A DNA stretch of 64,000 bases. Source: Sodiomyces alkalinus F11 (lineage: Eukaryota > Ascomycota > Sordariomycetes > Glomerellales > Plectosphaerellaceae). The notes beneath the pieces were generated by a model, which did not search any database, had not been told where the DNA came from, and was given only the letters and a program-made list of their open reading frames with translations. Shown piece after piece: positions 1-12,600 of this stretch; positions within the stretch are counted from its first letter, which is position 1; every line of letters starts with the position of its first letter. The position numbers and the translations under genes are program-made. The stretch spans positions 1,252,481 to 1,316,480 of the forward strand of contig NW_021167083.1 of the NCBI RefSeq assembly GCF_003711515.1, given 5' to 3'.

Positions 1-1308
1 CGTAAAGCCTAGGACTAAAAGAGGCACTTTTAATATTCTTAGATACCTTTTTAGAACTAAAGATACTACTATAAATAATAAAGATAAAGATAATAAGAGA
101 CGGTGCTATAATTATACGCTTATAAGTATTAGATACCTATAGTAGTGGTTATAATATGTCCTAGATATAAACCTATTAGGGTTTAGCCACCTTCGGTCTA
201 AGACCTTTTAAGGTATAATTAAAGTAGTTATTATATAGTAAATAGAATAGCGTCTTAAAGTAAATAAAGTAGTCCTCGAGGAGTAGCTAAGGGTAGTAGA
301 GCGTAGTCTTAAGGAGTAGAGAAGCCTCCCCTTTTAAGAGGGAGGCTAGCGATTAATGTAATTCTTTAGCTACCCTTATACCTAGACCTATTACTTTCCT
401 TATCGTGATCCTCTTATAATCCTATTTAGTTCCTTATCTAACTCTACCTTTTTACTCTTTATAATTACCTATTTAATATAAAGGCTATCTCTTTTATACT
501 AAGGAGACCTTATAAGATCTATAGGAAACTCTATACTATATATACTTACTAATATATAAGGCCCTATATATGTCTTTATAACTAGAAGAATTATAGAAAT
601 ATTATAAAGGTTATATAAAGAAATTATATACCTATAATGCTAATAGCCAGGTAAAGAGCGTAATATAAAAAAGATATAAAGATATAGCTATTACTATAAA
701 TTATAACTATTACTATAAATAGAATAAAGAAGGGATAAGAATAATAAGTCTATAATACTTTACTTATTATATATACTATATTATAAAATTGGCGCGTTAT
801 CTAATTTAGTAGCCTAGTAAGATCTATTAAGCTAAATAGCCTCGTTATAATGATAGTATAAGTATTACCTAGGTAGAGCTTTAATACCTTTAATAGGAGA
901 TAATTAGGCTTTTACCCTATTAAAATAAGACCACGCTCTTATATTATAAGGAAACTATTACGAATATTATCTCGGAATACTAGTTATATTAATAAGGCTA
1001 TCGCTAAGATATAATAAATAATACTATTATTAGTACGGTTAATAACTTACCTATCTATAAACTGTTAGATATCCACGGTTAGTATATAATTAAATATATA
1101 GTACCTATAGCTATAATCACTATATTTACGATTTTACCTTAGTATCTATATAATACCCTATAAGAAAGACTATAATAACCGCGGTAATTGTAGAAGACTA
1201 TAATATAAGGGTAGTATGAATGCCTTTACTATTATAGTATATATACCCTTATAAGGCTTATTATCGCTACCTCGGAGGTAAGGATTAAAGGATTATATAC
1301 CGCTAAGG

Positions 1309-1342
<34 letters not shown>

Positions 1343-3470
1343 CGTAAATAGCTATATAAATTTAGCGAATACTATTCCTTTACCTATTAAAACCCTATAA
1401 GGCCCTAGTTATTAACTTCTATAATAATAAAGAGGTAGGGACGCGTATAGACAGCCTATATAAGGCTATTATAGATATATTTACTATATATAGAAATAAT
1501 ACCTATATAGAAACAATTAAGGCTTTATTTCTTATAGATTAAAAGACGTTTTTACCCTATTTAAGACCTAGTTTAATATTAAGCTATTTATTATAAAGGT
1601 AAACTCCGAAATACTTTAGTATCTAGAAGTTAGTATCTTCCTTAATACTAAGCGGGTAGAATAATAGCTATTAGCACCGTACTTATAAGACTAAAACGGT
1701 ATTATAAAATAGATTTAAGGTATTATTAAGAGATAGGCGAGGGCTATAAGAAGTAGAGCTAGCCTACTAATATTTATCTAGTCTAAGATCTTTAATACTG
1801 CTATTAATTTATATAATAAAACCCTATAACATCTTAACGGATAGAAAATACTATATAAAGGCCTATATAGTAATTACTCTAATCTTATATATCTATATAT
1901 ATATGGCTATAAGGCCTTTATAAAAATATATAATATCTATTAAATAGATAGTCGTAAAGAGTTAAAAGGTAGGGTTAAGTAAGGAACCAGGTAGGATTAT
2001 AATATCAAGGAATAGGCTACAATACCAGGGAAAAGGTACACCGTAGCAGATAATACTATTAGGCTTCATAGTCGTATATTTCTTAAGACTATAACTTAAG
2101 GGAAAAAAGGGGATTTTTCCCTCTACGCTAACGTGGCGATTCTAAGGTTTTCGCCGAATACTCGGCGGCCTAAGCGTATCTCCGACTATATATAGTGCGA
2201 ATCTATAGTGCTACTCCGTTCCTTACACTGCCCCCTCTTTAACGGGGCTAGTCCCTTAGGCCCGTTTTAGCCCCCTTAGTAGGTCCACGTGATTTAGCCT
2301 TATGCGGCGCTTATTATCCAGTTAACGATTTTAATTAGTTCCTGTTATAAGGCTTCCTAACCTCCTTCTATAATATCGTGACTTTCTTCGTGTTAGCCGA
2401 GTAATCGATAAACCGTTAACGGTATAAACGCGTGGCTAACTCGCTTACCTATTACGATTCCTATTCTAACGTCCCGCGTAATAGTCGGCGATTACTTACC
2501 GTGTTTTCTAATATCGCGCTTATCGCTATTTCTTTCTTTATTATTATAGTATATATTATTACTAAATTTACGGTTACCGTTCTGTATACTTATCTCTTTT
2601 TTAGCCGGATTCGTAATTAAGGCGACTATTCGCCGCGTAGATAAATTTTCCTTATTCCCTCTTATAGTTATTTTCCTCTTCTTTTCCTCTTCCTTACATA
2701 ATCCTTTATTCTTTATATTATATTCCTAACTTAATTATATTATCGAATAATCGCCGTATAACTATTTTTATCTTTATTTTTATCTTTATTCCTAGTTATA
2801 TTTAGTTTTTACTATTAAGTATTCGGGAATATATCGCTTCTACCTAGTATAACTCGAGAGCCTCGCTCTTTACCGTATAATACCGATATTAGGTTTATTA
2901 TCGGTCTTTCGTAGCCTTCGGCTACCGTTCTTATCGGGTTAATTAGATATTAGCCCTATACTACGCCTTACCAGTTTAAAATATAGTAATAAGCGTTCTA
3001 CCCTATACCTACGTCTAAGCGATAGCCTCTAGTACGTAAACTACCTTAGTCGATTCCGTATACTCCTACTTTAGTCGTGGGGGAGTATCTCCGATTAGGT
3101 TAATAACGGATTCGTCGGTATAAGGGGGCGTTAACTCTTTTTTAACCTATAAAGTTTTAAACCAGGGTGCCTTATAAGTCGAGTATACTACCTAGTTGGG
3201 ATTAGTATTAAAAAGGATTATATAATAGACCTTTAGCTTTAGGCAGATAAGGACTACCGCGGGCGTTATCGTGTAGGCTCTTATATAACGGTTAGTATAG
3301 ATATATCTTCTAAGAAATTTCTACTATCGTTATATAGATATATACAGGACTATATAGAGGCCCTTTTTATATATACCCTAGTACCCCGGTTAATTACATC
3401 TCCCTATATCTATATGCAAATTATACTATAAGGTAAAAAAGGTCTACGGTCCGGGTGAATATAATGATTT
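1..3470. mobile_element. Degenerate A+T-rich repeat block, probably RIP-mutated transposon remains
   Basis: The sequence is dominated by TA dinucleotides and is visibly poor in CA and TG, which is the signature of CpA-to-TpA mutation by RIP. All six frames are broken by stops; only one 62-codon chance ORF (2432-2620) exists and it looks like nothing known. From about 2100 the texture changes: CpG and GC runs are commoner, yet CA/TG stay rare, suggesting two differently aged or different elements. No terminal repeats, target-site duplication or recognisable transposase or reverse transcriptase residues could be made out, so the element class is unknown. A (TA)n run lies at about 1314-1340. The change to normal composition is abrupt near 3470. 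Confidence 0.7.
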
Positions 3471-4034
3471 ATAATTACTATTTTTAGAAGTTGAAACAGT
3501 CTGCCCTGCGGCTTTCGGTACCTTCTCTCATTTCAGATGTACCTTGGGTACCTGTGACAGAGCCGTCAAAGGAAATTACGAAGTAATTACTTGGTATGAC
3601 TTCGTTGTGTGGTGACACAAAGTGCGACACGCGAAAACCAGGTGCCGTGAGGACGAATAGGTGAGTACCTTACCTTATACGAAATAGAGGTGAATGACTC
3701 CCTGGTACGGATAATTGAGCAATGCCTTGAAGTACAGGGTAGATTCAAGAACAAAAGCCAACAAACAATGTTCTGAAAGCTTGAGAAGTGACAAGTTCTC
3801 GTCGCTGAAGGCGGCATTGAGACGTAACATCTGTGGATTGAAATGGAAGCCCTTTTTGGATTGTAAAAGAATACAAGTTGCCCCCCGCCCCCCGGGCAGC
3901 AGCAGTGATGTTGCCTCGCAGCAGTAGCCGTGTCATGGTCATGCCATCATACTGGCCATTTCCCAGCTATTCCAATTTGCCTTCTCCGAGGCATTGTTCA
4001 TAAACGGTAAAATCGCGGGGTCTTTGTAGGTTCT
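3471..4034. other. Intergenic, no gene seen
   Basis: Normal base composition resumes here. Short overlapping ORFs on both strands (60-76 codons) have no recognisable features. The right part should contain the 3' UTR and polyadenylation region of the YIP4-type gene. Confidence 0.5.
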
Positions 4035-5137
4035 TTAACTGATGAAGCAGAGACAACCCAGGCCAAGGTAAAACACGAGAAGGGGGTAGACTGCGATGGC
4101 CACCCTGTTCTTGACCACACCGCTACCGCCCAGAATGCTAACACCAGCAGCCAGAGACCAGGCAACCAGGAAGAGGTAAACAGGGATACGGGCGACGGTG
4201 GGGATGCCAAGCGCAGAAAGTAGAGCCGCGATAACGAGAGGGAAGAGCGTGTAGCCGATGATACAAACACTCTGAGCAAAGGAGCTGCGGTCATCATGTC
4301 AGCACGATTGGTTTGTGGTTTCAAAGAAGACAAGCAAATGAATCCAAGGAAGAAAAAAAAAGACAAAACATGGAAAGTTCAACTTACATGCTCCCGCCCA
4401 GAAGCTTGATCTGCAGGGTAACAACAGCCTCGCCGATCCAAACCATGGCAAAAACGCCACTGAAGACAACATCCTTCTGGTCCGCGCGAGCGTTGAAGCT
4501 GAGCAGCAAGCTCAGAAGAAGGCAGAAGATGAGCGGGCCCCAGAGATCCCAGTCCCGCAGGCCGGACGTCATGTTATTCTGCGACAACAGGGCCTCCGAG
4601 TCCATGAACCGGTTGGCGAGACCGGTAATCTCTTCCCGAGCGCCCGCCAGCCCGGCACCGCGGATATTGGCGTACGCGCCGCGCAGCCCGTCGGCGTCGA
4701 ACATGGTCCCCCCGAGCAGGTATTTGGGGTACAGCACCTCGCGCATCTTGGCCCACACGGCGAGCAGGTCGCGGCGCAGCGTCTCCCAGACCGATTCGTC
4801 GATGGTGTTCTGCGGCGCCGACCTGTCCTCTCCTGGTATACGGGACGTCCATGCGCTCTGGTTGAGTGGCCGTGAGGAGGAGGACGACGATCCGCCGCCG
4901 GGTGCCGAGCCAATGTTGCCTGTTAGGGGTTGGCGGGAGGTTTGGTGTCCGAGAGGGTCGTCGAAATCATTGATGTCGGCTGCATGCAAAGACGGAAGAC
5001 ATTAGTCAAGCAGTTGCTTCATAAGTTGACAATTTCTGTTTCGACAGGAGGTTCGACATACCGTCATCTGGGTCGATCAGGCCATCGTCATCTAGGGAAG
5101 GGTTCGCATAGTTGTCTCTTGAGCTGGCGCCTACCAT
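4035..5137 (-). CDS. YIP4: Yip1-domain Golgi membrane protein, YIP4/YIPF6 type
   Basis: Three exons on minus: 5137-5062, 4979-4388, 4284-4035, giving 305 residues. Donors are GTATGT and GTAAGT; acceptors are GCAG. The N-terminal ~130 residues are acidic/Ser-Gly-rich and cytosolic (early DDDGLIDPDD). The C-terminal ~170 residues form the multi-span Yip1 domain, with the family hallmark DLWGPL at the first membrane segment and the exon 2/3 junction rebuilding LLGGSISFAQSVCIIGYTLF, very close to YIP4 proteins. The family binds Rab/Ypt GTPases in Golgi and ER-Golgi membranes and acts in vesicle traffic. Start chosen at the first in-frame ATG before the acidic leader. It lies about 0.55 kb from the RIP-like block, but its own codon use looks normal. 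Confidence 0.9.
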
Positions 5138-5810
5138 CTTGACGCACAAGACAAAAGGTCGTCGCCAAAGGGTTCACGACGAATTCTTATCTCGGTAGAT
5201 TCTCACTGAAAGCTCAAGAGAAGACCACAATGATCCAAGCAACGTCGTGTTGAGTTCTGTTGAAATTGTAGCGATTGGAAGCCTGGTGTTGAAATGCTAA
5301 AGGTAAGGTAGCTACCTACGTACAGCACTCGCACCTATTGACGTAGCAATTGGGCATGTCTCAAGGCTCCACGGTAGCCTCAACAGGATAAGTTACCTTA
5401 TTATTAGGGTACATAGGTACAAGTACTTCGTACCTCAGTACGTGACATGTACCGAAATGGCGTTAAGGTGGCCCAAGCTCTGAGGACTTGGAAATGAATG
5501 GACATTCCCCAGTCCGTCTACCGTATGAAATTCCCCTACGTCCCATCTCCGAATTTCACTGACCGATCACTTCAAAGAGCATTCAAGAGTTTCAACAGTT
5601 AGGATAATTAGCAGTTATACTGATACTTAATTCATATCACTGGGCAACAAAGCGCCAAATACCAACGTTCGCCCTTTCTTCTCTTTCTTGTCTTGTTTGG
5701 AAAACATGAAGAACCAGCCCAAATCACTGATACCTTGATAAGAAACGCCATTACGCCGACCACCACAACGCCTTCAACGTCTTGATAACTCTTCATAGCC
5801 AGAACGGGTT
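5138..5810. other. Intergenic: 5' region of YIP4 gene and 3' region of the kinase gene
   Basis: No gene seen. It contains one exact 11-bp palindrome-like GTACTTCGTAC (5423-5433) inside a run of GTAC-containing words, a motif that recurs through the intergenic DNA of this window. Confidence 0.5.
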
Positions 5811-7261
5811 CTATTCTATCCTCCCAACCCCGTTGAGTCGCAAGTAGACGTCGGTGCCCCAACCGTAGAGGCTCTGCACCGCGATGCCACCCCCGAAGTA
5901 TTCGGCATAGGCCCGGCTAAGAGGCAATCCGTATCCCAGGCCAGCCAGGGAACTGCCCCCCGCATTGGCGTTGGAAATAGCTGCCAGGCCATCGAAGTTG
6001 GTTTCAGAGCCGTACCCACTCGGGAAGTCGTCGTCGACTGTGGTAAAAGAATATGACCAGATGTCGGAGAGCACCTCAGGGGCGATGCCACCGCCGCGGT
6101 CCCGGATCCGGATCGTCACGCCGGGGACATTGTCGTCGAGTGGTTTAATGTTGTCGCTTTTAAAGATACCGCGTTCCGCCTTGGGAACTTCAAGGCGGAC
6201 GGGATCGTCGTATCGGGGTGGCTCGGGTGCGATGGTGACGACGACAGGCTCCTTGTTTGTTCGGTTCTCTGCAGAAGCACGGAAGGAGTTTTTGAGAAGC
6301 TCAGTAATGATGTATTCTAAGTGCATGGGAATGAAGGCAAAGGCGGTGTCCGGATCGCCGTCGATCACCACCTGAGGCCGGATGCCGTAGCGTAACTCGC
6401 AGATCTCCGCGACGAAGTCCGCGCACGAGTTCACAATGTCGGCAGGACGGAGGGCCGTATCGATGACTCCCACGTACGATGGATGTTCCGGACAAGGCGT
6501 GGGGCTCGCGGCAGGGTCGAAATGAGGCTGCGACGAGTAATGGAGAGCAATGTGCTGTTCGGCGATGAGCCTGGTGCCAATACGCGCGTGAAGGTGGTGG
6601 TCGAGAAACTGAGCCACATCGGCTGGCGATATGTACCGACGGCTTTCGCGGAAACCTTGGGCGAGTGTTGGAATTGTATTCGTGTGGGTAGTCACGAGCT
6701 CGGCAAGCACTTCCGTGAAGCGTATTTCGTCTTCGAGGGTACGGACCGCGTTCTTGCCTTTCTGCCACCAGGGTAGGAGTGTGGTAAAAGAGTGTACATA
6801 GTTGCTGTAAATCTTTTCGATGTTGGGGTTCGACACGACAATGAACGGGAGCCTTCGTAACGCCTGGATTCGGTGGGCGAGCCGGATGGGAAGGAGGGAA
6901 AGGGTGAAGTTGGCAGAGGACAGAAGGGATCTTTCGCTCAGCGGAGGTCGGCCATGCCTACGGGTTGCCTTTGTTAGCACAATACCCCTTTTTCGAAGAC
7001 GGGGGCACGAGAAGATAAGGAGAGCAAGGCGGGAGGAAGTAGGCATCCAAATGCTTACTTGACTAGATCGGCGAGACTCAATGGGTGTTGTTTCTCGCTA
7101 GCCAGGTGGAGAACGTCGGAAACGTCGAGCTTATCGACTTTAGTTGACAGTTTCTGTCCTGTTCGGTAGAGGGAGTGGGAAAACTGCCTATAACCGCAGT
7201 GCGAGCTCCTTAGCAAGCTGGGGAGGCATCGATGCCTTGATGGAGCTGCGAAGCTTCGCAT
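5811..7261 (-). CDS. Mitochondrial pyruvate dehydrogenase kinase family protein (PDK/BCKDK type)
   Basis: Two exons, 7261-7059 and 6957-5811, 449 residues; the intron starts GTAAGC, carries TGCTAAC and ends TAG. The junction rebuilds ADLVKHGRPPLSE, the conserved start of the PDK four-helix domain. The first ~35 residues are Arg/Ser-rich with few acids, fitting a mitochondrial presequence. The C-terminal GHKL ATPase domain shows the N box (E287 to N291, ELLKNSFRAS), the G1 box RDRGGGI (~D354) and a glycine lid GLGYGLPLSRAYAEYFGG (~407-424). Family members phosphorylate the E1-alpha subunit of pyruvate or branched-chain 2-oxoacid dehydrogenase in the matrix and switch it off. It resembles fungal Pkp2 more than Pkp1 by its compact size, but the substrate cannot be fixed from sequence alone. 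Confidence 0.92.
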
Positions 7262-8057
7262 GGCGGCATTGTGCTGTCAAGACAGGACGTGTGGGTGAGG
7301 TGTCGGACTTGCTGCGGGATTGGAAGACGGATGTTACTTTGTGATACACGAAGACCTGAAATACGTGTAGAGGAGGGATGTCGGCGGATGATATCATCCA
7401 ATAAGGTACCATAGGGGTCGGTCGCCTCAACAAAGTAATTGCATCGTATTGGTTATGGGGCCTGCAGAATGACGGGTGGGTGCCGTAAGAAGGTCCAGTG
7501 GCTTAATTACTCTGCAGCTTTTGCCGATCTAAGCCGATGGCACCTGGGGGTACGAACTCGAGGCAACCAGGAGCGGGGGGTCGCCCCGCACAGTCGCGGC
7601 CCAAGTCTACTTCGTACTTAGCCCGTGTTACAGCACCTAGGACTCAGTAAGATAGTGCTGCAGGCGGCCTCTCCCTTTACCGTGTACGAATCGTGCCAGC
7701 TTGATACGATTCGGGCCTTTGTTGTACGGTATTCGTAGGTCTTCCGGGCCTCATTACGGGATCACGGTAATTTCACGTGAGACTAAGAAACATGAGGCGT
7801 CGGTGGAATTGTCAATTATAGAACACCAAAAAAGTCACGCCGAATCGTCAGTGTTCAGCAAACACCATGTCCGGGAATGAGGCGTCCTAAGTATTGACAC
7901 GAAGCAGGAATGAAGCAATATAACAAGAAATTGATTTCCATTATTCGGCTGTGTGGGGTTCAAAGACGCAGTAACGAAAAACCGAGTACATAAGACAGCC
8001 GCCCGTAATCATCGCGCCAAGCTGACGGGGTCAAAGGACCAAAATCGGAAAACCAGT
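7262..8057. other. Intergenic, no gene seen
   Basis: About 800 bp between the kinase gene start and the 3' end of the I9 inhibitor gene. Short ORFs here overlap one another on both strands and have no recognisable motif. TACTTCGTAC occurs at 7608-7617. Confidence 0.5.
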
Positions 8058-8471
8058 CTAGTAGAGCTTGACTTCCTGATCCGCTTCAACTGCATCAATG
8101 TGCTCATGCTCCTCGAGAGTCCTGATGGAGTCGCTGTCGAACGTGACACTTAGAACCATGACAAGGGTCAGTCCATGGCAGAAGATGGGTAGGACGGGTG
8201 TACCTAAGGTGGCTATACTTACGAAAAGCCCTTGATTAGGGAGTATTCGTGGCCGATTTTGCCGCCCTGATCGATGGCATGCTGCTTCGCACTGAGGGTT
8301 GATGTTTAGCGACGATATGTCCGTTCCATCTGGAGGGGGATGATACTTACGCCTGGACCTGCTCCGGGGTGGCATCCTTCTTGCAGGTGACCTTCAGGGA
8401 CAGGTTAGCCTCCAGTCACAGACACAGCGCTTCTAGTCTGAGTTGTTCCTCACGATGTATGTGTTAGGCAT
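8058..8471 (-). CDS. Small peptidase inhibitor I9-type protein (PBI2-like)
   Basis: Four exons: 8471-8454, 8391-8351, 8291-8223, 8148-8058, 72 residues in all. The first exon has only six codons (MPNTYI) and is followed by a GTGAGG donor and a GGCTAAC branch site; reading straight through would meet a stop after 12 codons, so the splice is needed. The product has the whole propeptide-like inhibitor fold: VTCKKDATPEQ, then KIGHEYSLIKGFSV, then the ending HEHIDAVEADQEVKLY. There is no signal peptide, so it should be cytosolic or vacuolar, like yeast Pbi2 which inhibits proteinase B. Whether it inhibits a subtilisin-type protease here is inferred from the family. It is divergently arranged with BMS1. 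Confidence 0.85.
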
Positions 8472-8667
8472 TTTGTTAGGTTGGGGGGGAACTTTAGAAG
8501 CCGAGGATATAAGTCGCTGTCGTGGAGGTGAACGTATAGTTGCTAGTTGGTTTACTGGAGATGGTAGCGTTTATGATGGTGAGTAGCGATGGACTTGGGA
8601 TGTGGAAGGGGCCAAAGGGAACTACTTATAGAGTGCCGACAAGCAGCACGTTTCATCGCAAGTTACC

Positions 8668-8723
8668 TACTCCTACCTACCTTAGGTACCTAGGTAGGTA
8701 GGTAGGTAGGGTAGGTATGTACC
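8668..8723. repeat. GGTA-type short tandem and inverted repeat
   Basis: CCTACCTACC, then TTAGGTACCTA, then GGTAGGTAGG and further GGTA copies. The arms can pair into a hairpin around the central GGTACC. Related words recur at 22402-22438, 36510-36530, 51262-51290 and 61616-61680. Confidence 0.7.
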
Positions 8724-9449
8724 TGAGATAGGGGGGCAAACCAGGTTCACTGCGCAGTGCTCAGTACGCGTTAGTTACCTATTGCAACATCCCTTCGTTC
8801 GTCACGCAGCTGGACGAAGACACGCTATTCTCAGAAAGGGTCTACTCCATACGCCTCAAGTAAGGTACCTCACAGAGTAGTAACCTGACGTCTGCCCGAG
8901 ATACTGCTTTCAGGATATAATTACCAAGTCGAGGGGTACTCGAGTTTGAGTCGGCATTCCCAATGCCCCGCCGGTCTCCGAAGCTCTACGTCATGAGCCG
9001 ATGCGGGCATTTCTTGCAGACTACGCCATCTTCGATAAGCACGCGGCACCCTTGAATTTTCTGTCAGAACCAGCTACCTGTAGGTAAAACTACCTATCTC
9101 TGCTGCCTGCGTGTGGGTCCATACATCACATCACGTATGCAGGTAGGGTGAATATCGTTCTACTAGGCCAAATCACATGAAAAAGGGTGTGAGTAAGACC
9201 CCTCTCCCTCCCATTTGCCGCCGAAGCTCACTGCGTAATCGTCTCTCTAACGCAAACAAAATTTTGGCCATGAGAGCAGTCAACTGGATGCACTCGAAGA
9301 CTTATTGGACTGACATTCCCATGTCCTGCCGTCCTGTAGATGTTACGTGCCTTGAATATTTGGGGTGAAGAGAGTGCATGTATTATACCTACATACGTAC
9401 ACACAGAGTGGAAGAGATGAGGGGGCGGGGCAACGTCCATGCAGCCGAC

Positions 9450-9502
9450 GATAAGTCAGCAGAGATAAGATAATGGGACAAGTTGCGATAAGATAAGATA
9501 AC
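9450..9502. promoter_or_regulatory. Cluster of GATA sites upstream of BMS1
   Basis: GATAAG or GATAA(T/C) occurs six times in about 53 bp (starting at 9450, 9464, 9469, 9487, 9492, 9497), roughly 130-185 bp before the BMS1 ATG. Tandem GATAAG is the binding core of fungal GATA factors such as the AreA/NIT2 and light-response families. Binding is an inference from the motif only. Confidence 0.45.
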
Positions 9503-9633
9503 ATTCCTATCGCAAATTTTATGGACGCTCTCTCCAAGAGGAAAAAAAAGTACAAGGTTCATCAACAATCGAGTAGGCGCATCCTTAGAATCGGCTCAAC
9601 ATCTGCGTGCAAAGCTCTGACACTCTTGTCACC

Positions 9634-12600
9634 ATGGAGCAGCAGGTGCATAAGCCCCATAGGAAGGCGAAAGAGAAGAAGAAACATACGGGCGGTAAGT
9701 CAGCCTACTGCAATTGTCTTTAGTATGGCTTTACTAACCCGAGAGTGCCTCCAGATCGCAACCCCAAAGCTTTCGCCTTTAACGCTCCTGGAAAACTCCT
9801 CAAACAAGTCGCCCGATCCTCTGATGTACGGCAAATTCTGAGGTTCCGGATTGTTGCAAGCATGAACATGAGTCGCTGACGCATTTCTTGTCTAGATCAA
9901 AGAAAAACGCCTCCATGTTCCCCTCGTCGATAGATTGCCTGACGAGCCGCCTCCAAGGCTCGTCACCATCGTTGGACCCCCCGGAGTGGGAAAGACGACG
10001 CTGCTGAAATCACTGATCAGAAGATATGCCAAGGAAACCATCACAGACCCTCAGGGGCCCGTGACGGTGGTCACCTCCAAGAAGCAGCGGTTAACCTTCG
10101 TCGAATGTCCCGGCGAACTCGAGGCTATGGTCGACATGGCCAAAATCGCCGATGTGGTTCTACTCATGATCGACGGAAACTATGGCTTCGAGATGGAGAC
10201 GATGGAGTTCCTCAACATCCTCGCCGCGACCGGCATGCCAGGCAATGTCTTCGGCATTCTCACACACCTCGACCTGTTCCGCAAACCCCAAGCCCTCAAA
10301 GAAGCCAAGAAGCGACTGAAGCGCCGGTTATGGAGCGAGCTATACCAGGGCGCCCACCTCTTCTATCTCTCCGGCGTCCTCAACGGCCGCTATCCCGACC
10401 GCGAGATTCACAACCTCTCCCGCTACCTTTCCGTCATGAAGAACCCACGTCCCCTCGTGTGGAGAAATTCACACCCATACACGATTGTTGATAGTTACCG
10501 GGACGTCACACATCCGACCAAAATAGAAGAGGATCCCATGTGCGACAGGACGGTCGTATTTTCAGGATACCTGCGAGGCACAAACTTTGCCGCGCAGGGA
10601 CAGAGGGTACACATTCCCGGACTCGGCGACTTTTCCGTCTCCACCGCTGAGGTCTTGCCGGATCCTTGCCCTACCCCTGCCATGGAGCAGGCTGCTGCCA
10701 AGCTCACCGGCAAAGCCCCGCGACGCCGGCTCGACGAGAAGGACAAGAAACTACACGCGCCCATGTCCGACCGCAGCGGACTGAAAATCGAGGGGGATGC
10801 CATCTGGATCACGAAACAAAGGGGCTTCACATTCGAAAAGGATGCCGACGTGGAGCGGGGAGAGGGCGAAGAGATGATCATAGATTTGCAAGGAGAGCGG
10901 AAGCTTCTCGGCCAGACCGACGAAGGCGTGCAGCTCTTCAAAGGCGGCGAGCAGATCAAACGCGTGGACGACGAGGACGAGCAGAATACGGGGAGGAAAA
11001 CCCACCGGAAACCACGGTTGGCACAGCGCGACGACGACGACGACGGCTCGGAAGGAGAAGGACCTGAGGACGAAGGGTTTGTCAGCGGGGACGACGAAGG
11101 CGACTCGGAAGTCGAGACCGAATTTGACGAGGCGAAGCTGGGCAAGCTCTTCAAATCGGATGCTGACAAGAACGGCGCCGACGAAGATGTCGCTTTTGCC
11201 GAGAGTGATTCAGACCTCGGCTCCATGTCGGGTTCGGACAACGATTTCGACGACGAGTGGGACGGTGAAGATGACGATCTCGGTGACGATTTGGGCTCCG
11301 ACGAAGAAGCCGCGGCGTTGAAGTGGAAAGAGAACATGGCAGAGCGGGTGAAGAAACTGCACAAGAGACGTTCATACTACACCCCGGATCTCGCCAGGTT
11401 TCTCTACGATGATTCTTTGACCCCTAAGGAGTTGCTGAAGAGGTGGAGAGGAGACAACGACGACGAGGAAGCGGAAGAGGAAGACATCGAGGCCTCGGAC
11501 GATGAAGAGTTCTTTAAAAAGGCCAAGCGCGAAGACGAGGACCTGGTGGAGGACCGGTCGATACCCCAGTATGACTACGAGGATTTGGCAGCGAAATGGT
11601 CCTTGGAGGAAAACGTCGAAGCGCTACGAAAGAGATTCACCTCGACAGCGTTATCGCGAGAGAACGGGGCGGGGGGCGGCGACGAAGATGACGAATTTGA
11701 GGGCATCGAGGACGAGGAAGACGGGGACGAGGACGACGAAGGAGATGGCGTGTTCGAAGACCTCGAGACCGGAGAAAAGCATGGCCCCGAAGCGTCAGCC
11801 GCCGAGCCGGCATCGCTCGAGGACGAACGCGCGAAAAACGCTCGTCGAAAAGAAGAGCTGAAACTTCGTTTCGAGGAGGAAGACCGCGAAGGCTTCTTGA
11901 ACGACAAGGCCAATGCTAGACGCGAGGCAGGAGAGGAGCAAGAATTCGGCGAAGACGACTGGTATGATGCGCAGAAGGCCATGATCCAGAAGCAGCTGGA
12001 CATCAACAAAGCCGAGCTGGAGAACTTGGATGAACGACAACGGGTCGGCGTTGAAGGATACAAAGCGGGCAAATATGGTAAAATCGTCATCGAGGGCGTC
12101 CCCGCAGAGTTCGTCGAGAAGTTCCAGCCGCGGATGCCCTTGATTCTGGGCGGCTTATCGGCAACCGAAGACCGGTTCGGATATGTGCAGGTCAGGTTGA
12201 AGAAGCATCGCTGGCACAAGAGGATCCTGAAGACGAACGATCCCCTCATCTTCTCCCTCGGATGGCGGAGGTTCCAGACGCTTCCCATCTACAGCACCAC
12301 GGATTCCCGAACGCGGAATCGGATGCTGAAGTACACGCCGGAGCACATGCACTGCTTTGCCACCACATACGGGCCCCTTGTCGCCCCGAATACGGGTTTC
12401 GTATGCTTCCAGTCTTTCTCCCCGGAAAACCCGGGCTTCCGGATCGCCGCGACGGGCACCGTCTTGAGTGTCGATGAATCTACGGAGATCGTGAAAAAGC
12501 TCAAGCTTACCGGTACGCCGGATAAGATCCACAAGAACACGGCCTTTATCAAGGGCATGTTCAACAGCCCTCTGGAGATCGCCAAGTTCGAAGGGGCTTC

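Larger units (their letters stand above)
8472..9633. other. Divergent upstream region of the I9 inhibitor and BMS1 genes
   Basis: About 1.16 kb with no gene. It holds an inverted GGTAGGTAGG/CCTACCTACC cluster (about 8668-8723) and a GATA-site cluster near the BMS1 start, both listed separately. A 63-codon ORF at 9177-9368 has no support. Confidence 0.55.

Noticed and set aside
2432..2620. 62-codon hydrophobic ORF in the RIP-like block
   Set aside because: Chance frame in degenerate repeat DNA; no start context or homology features.
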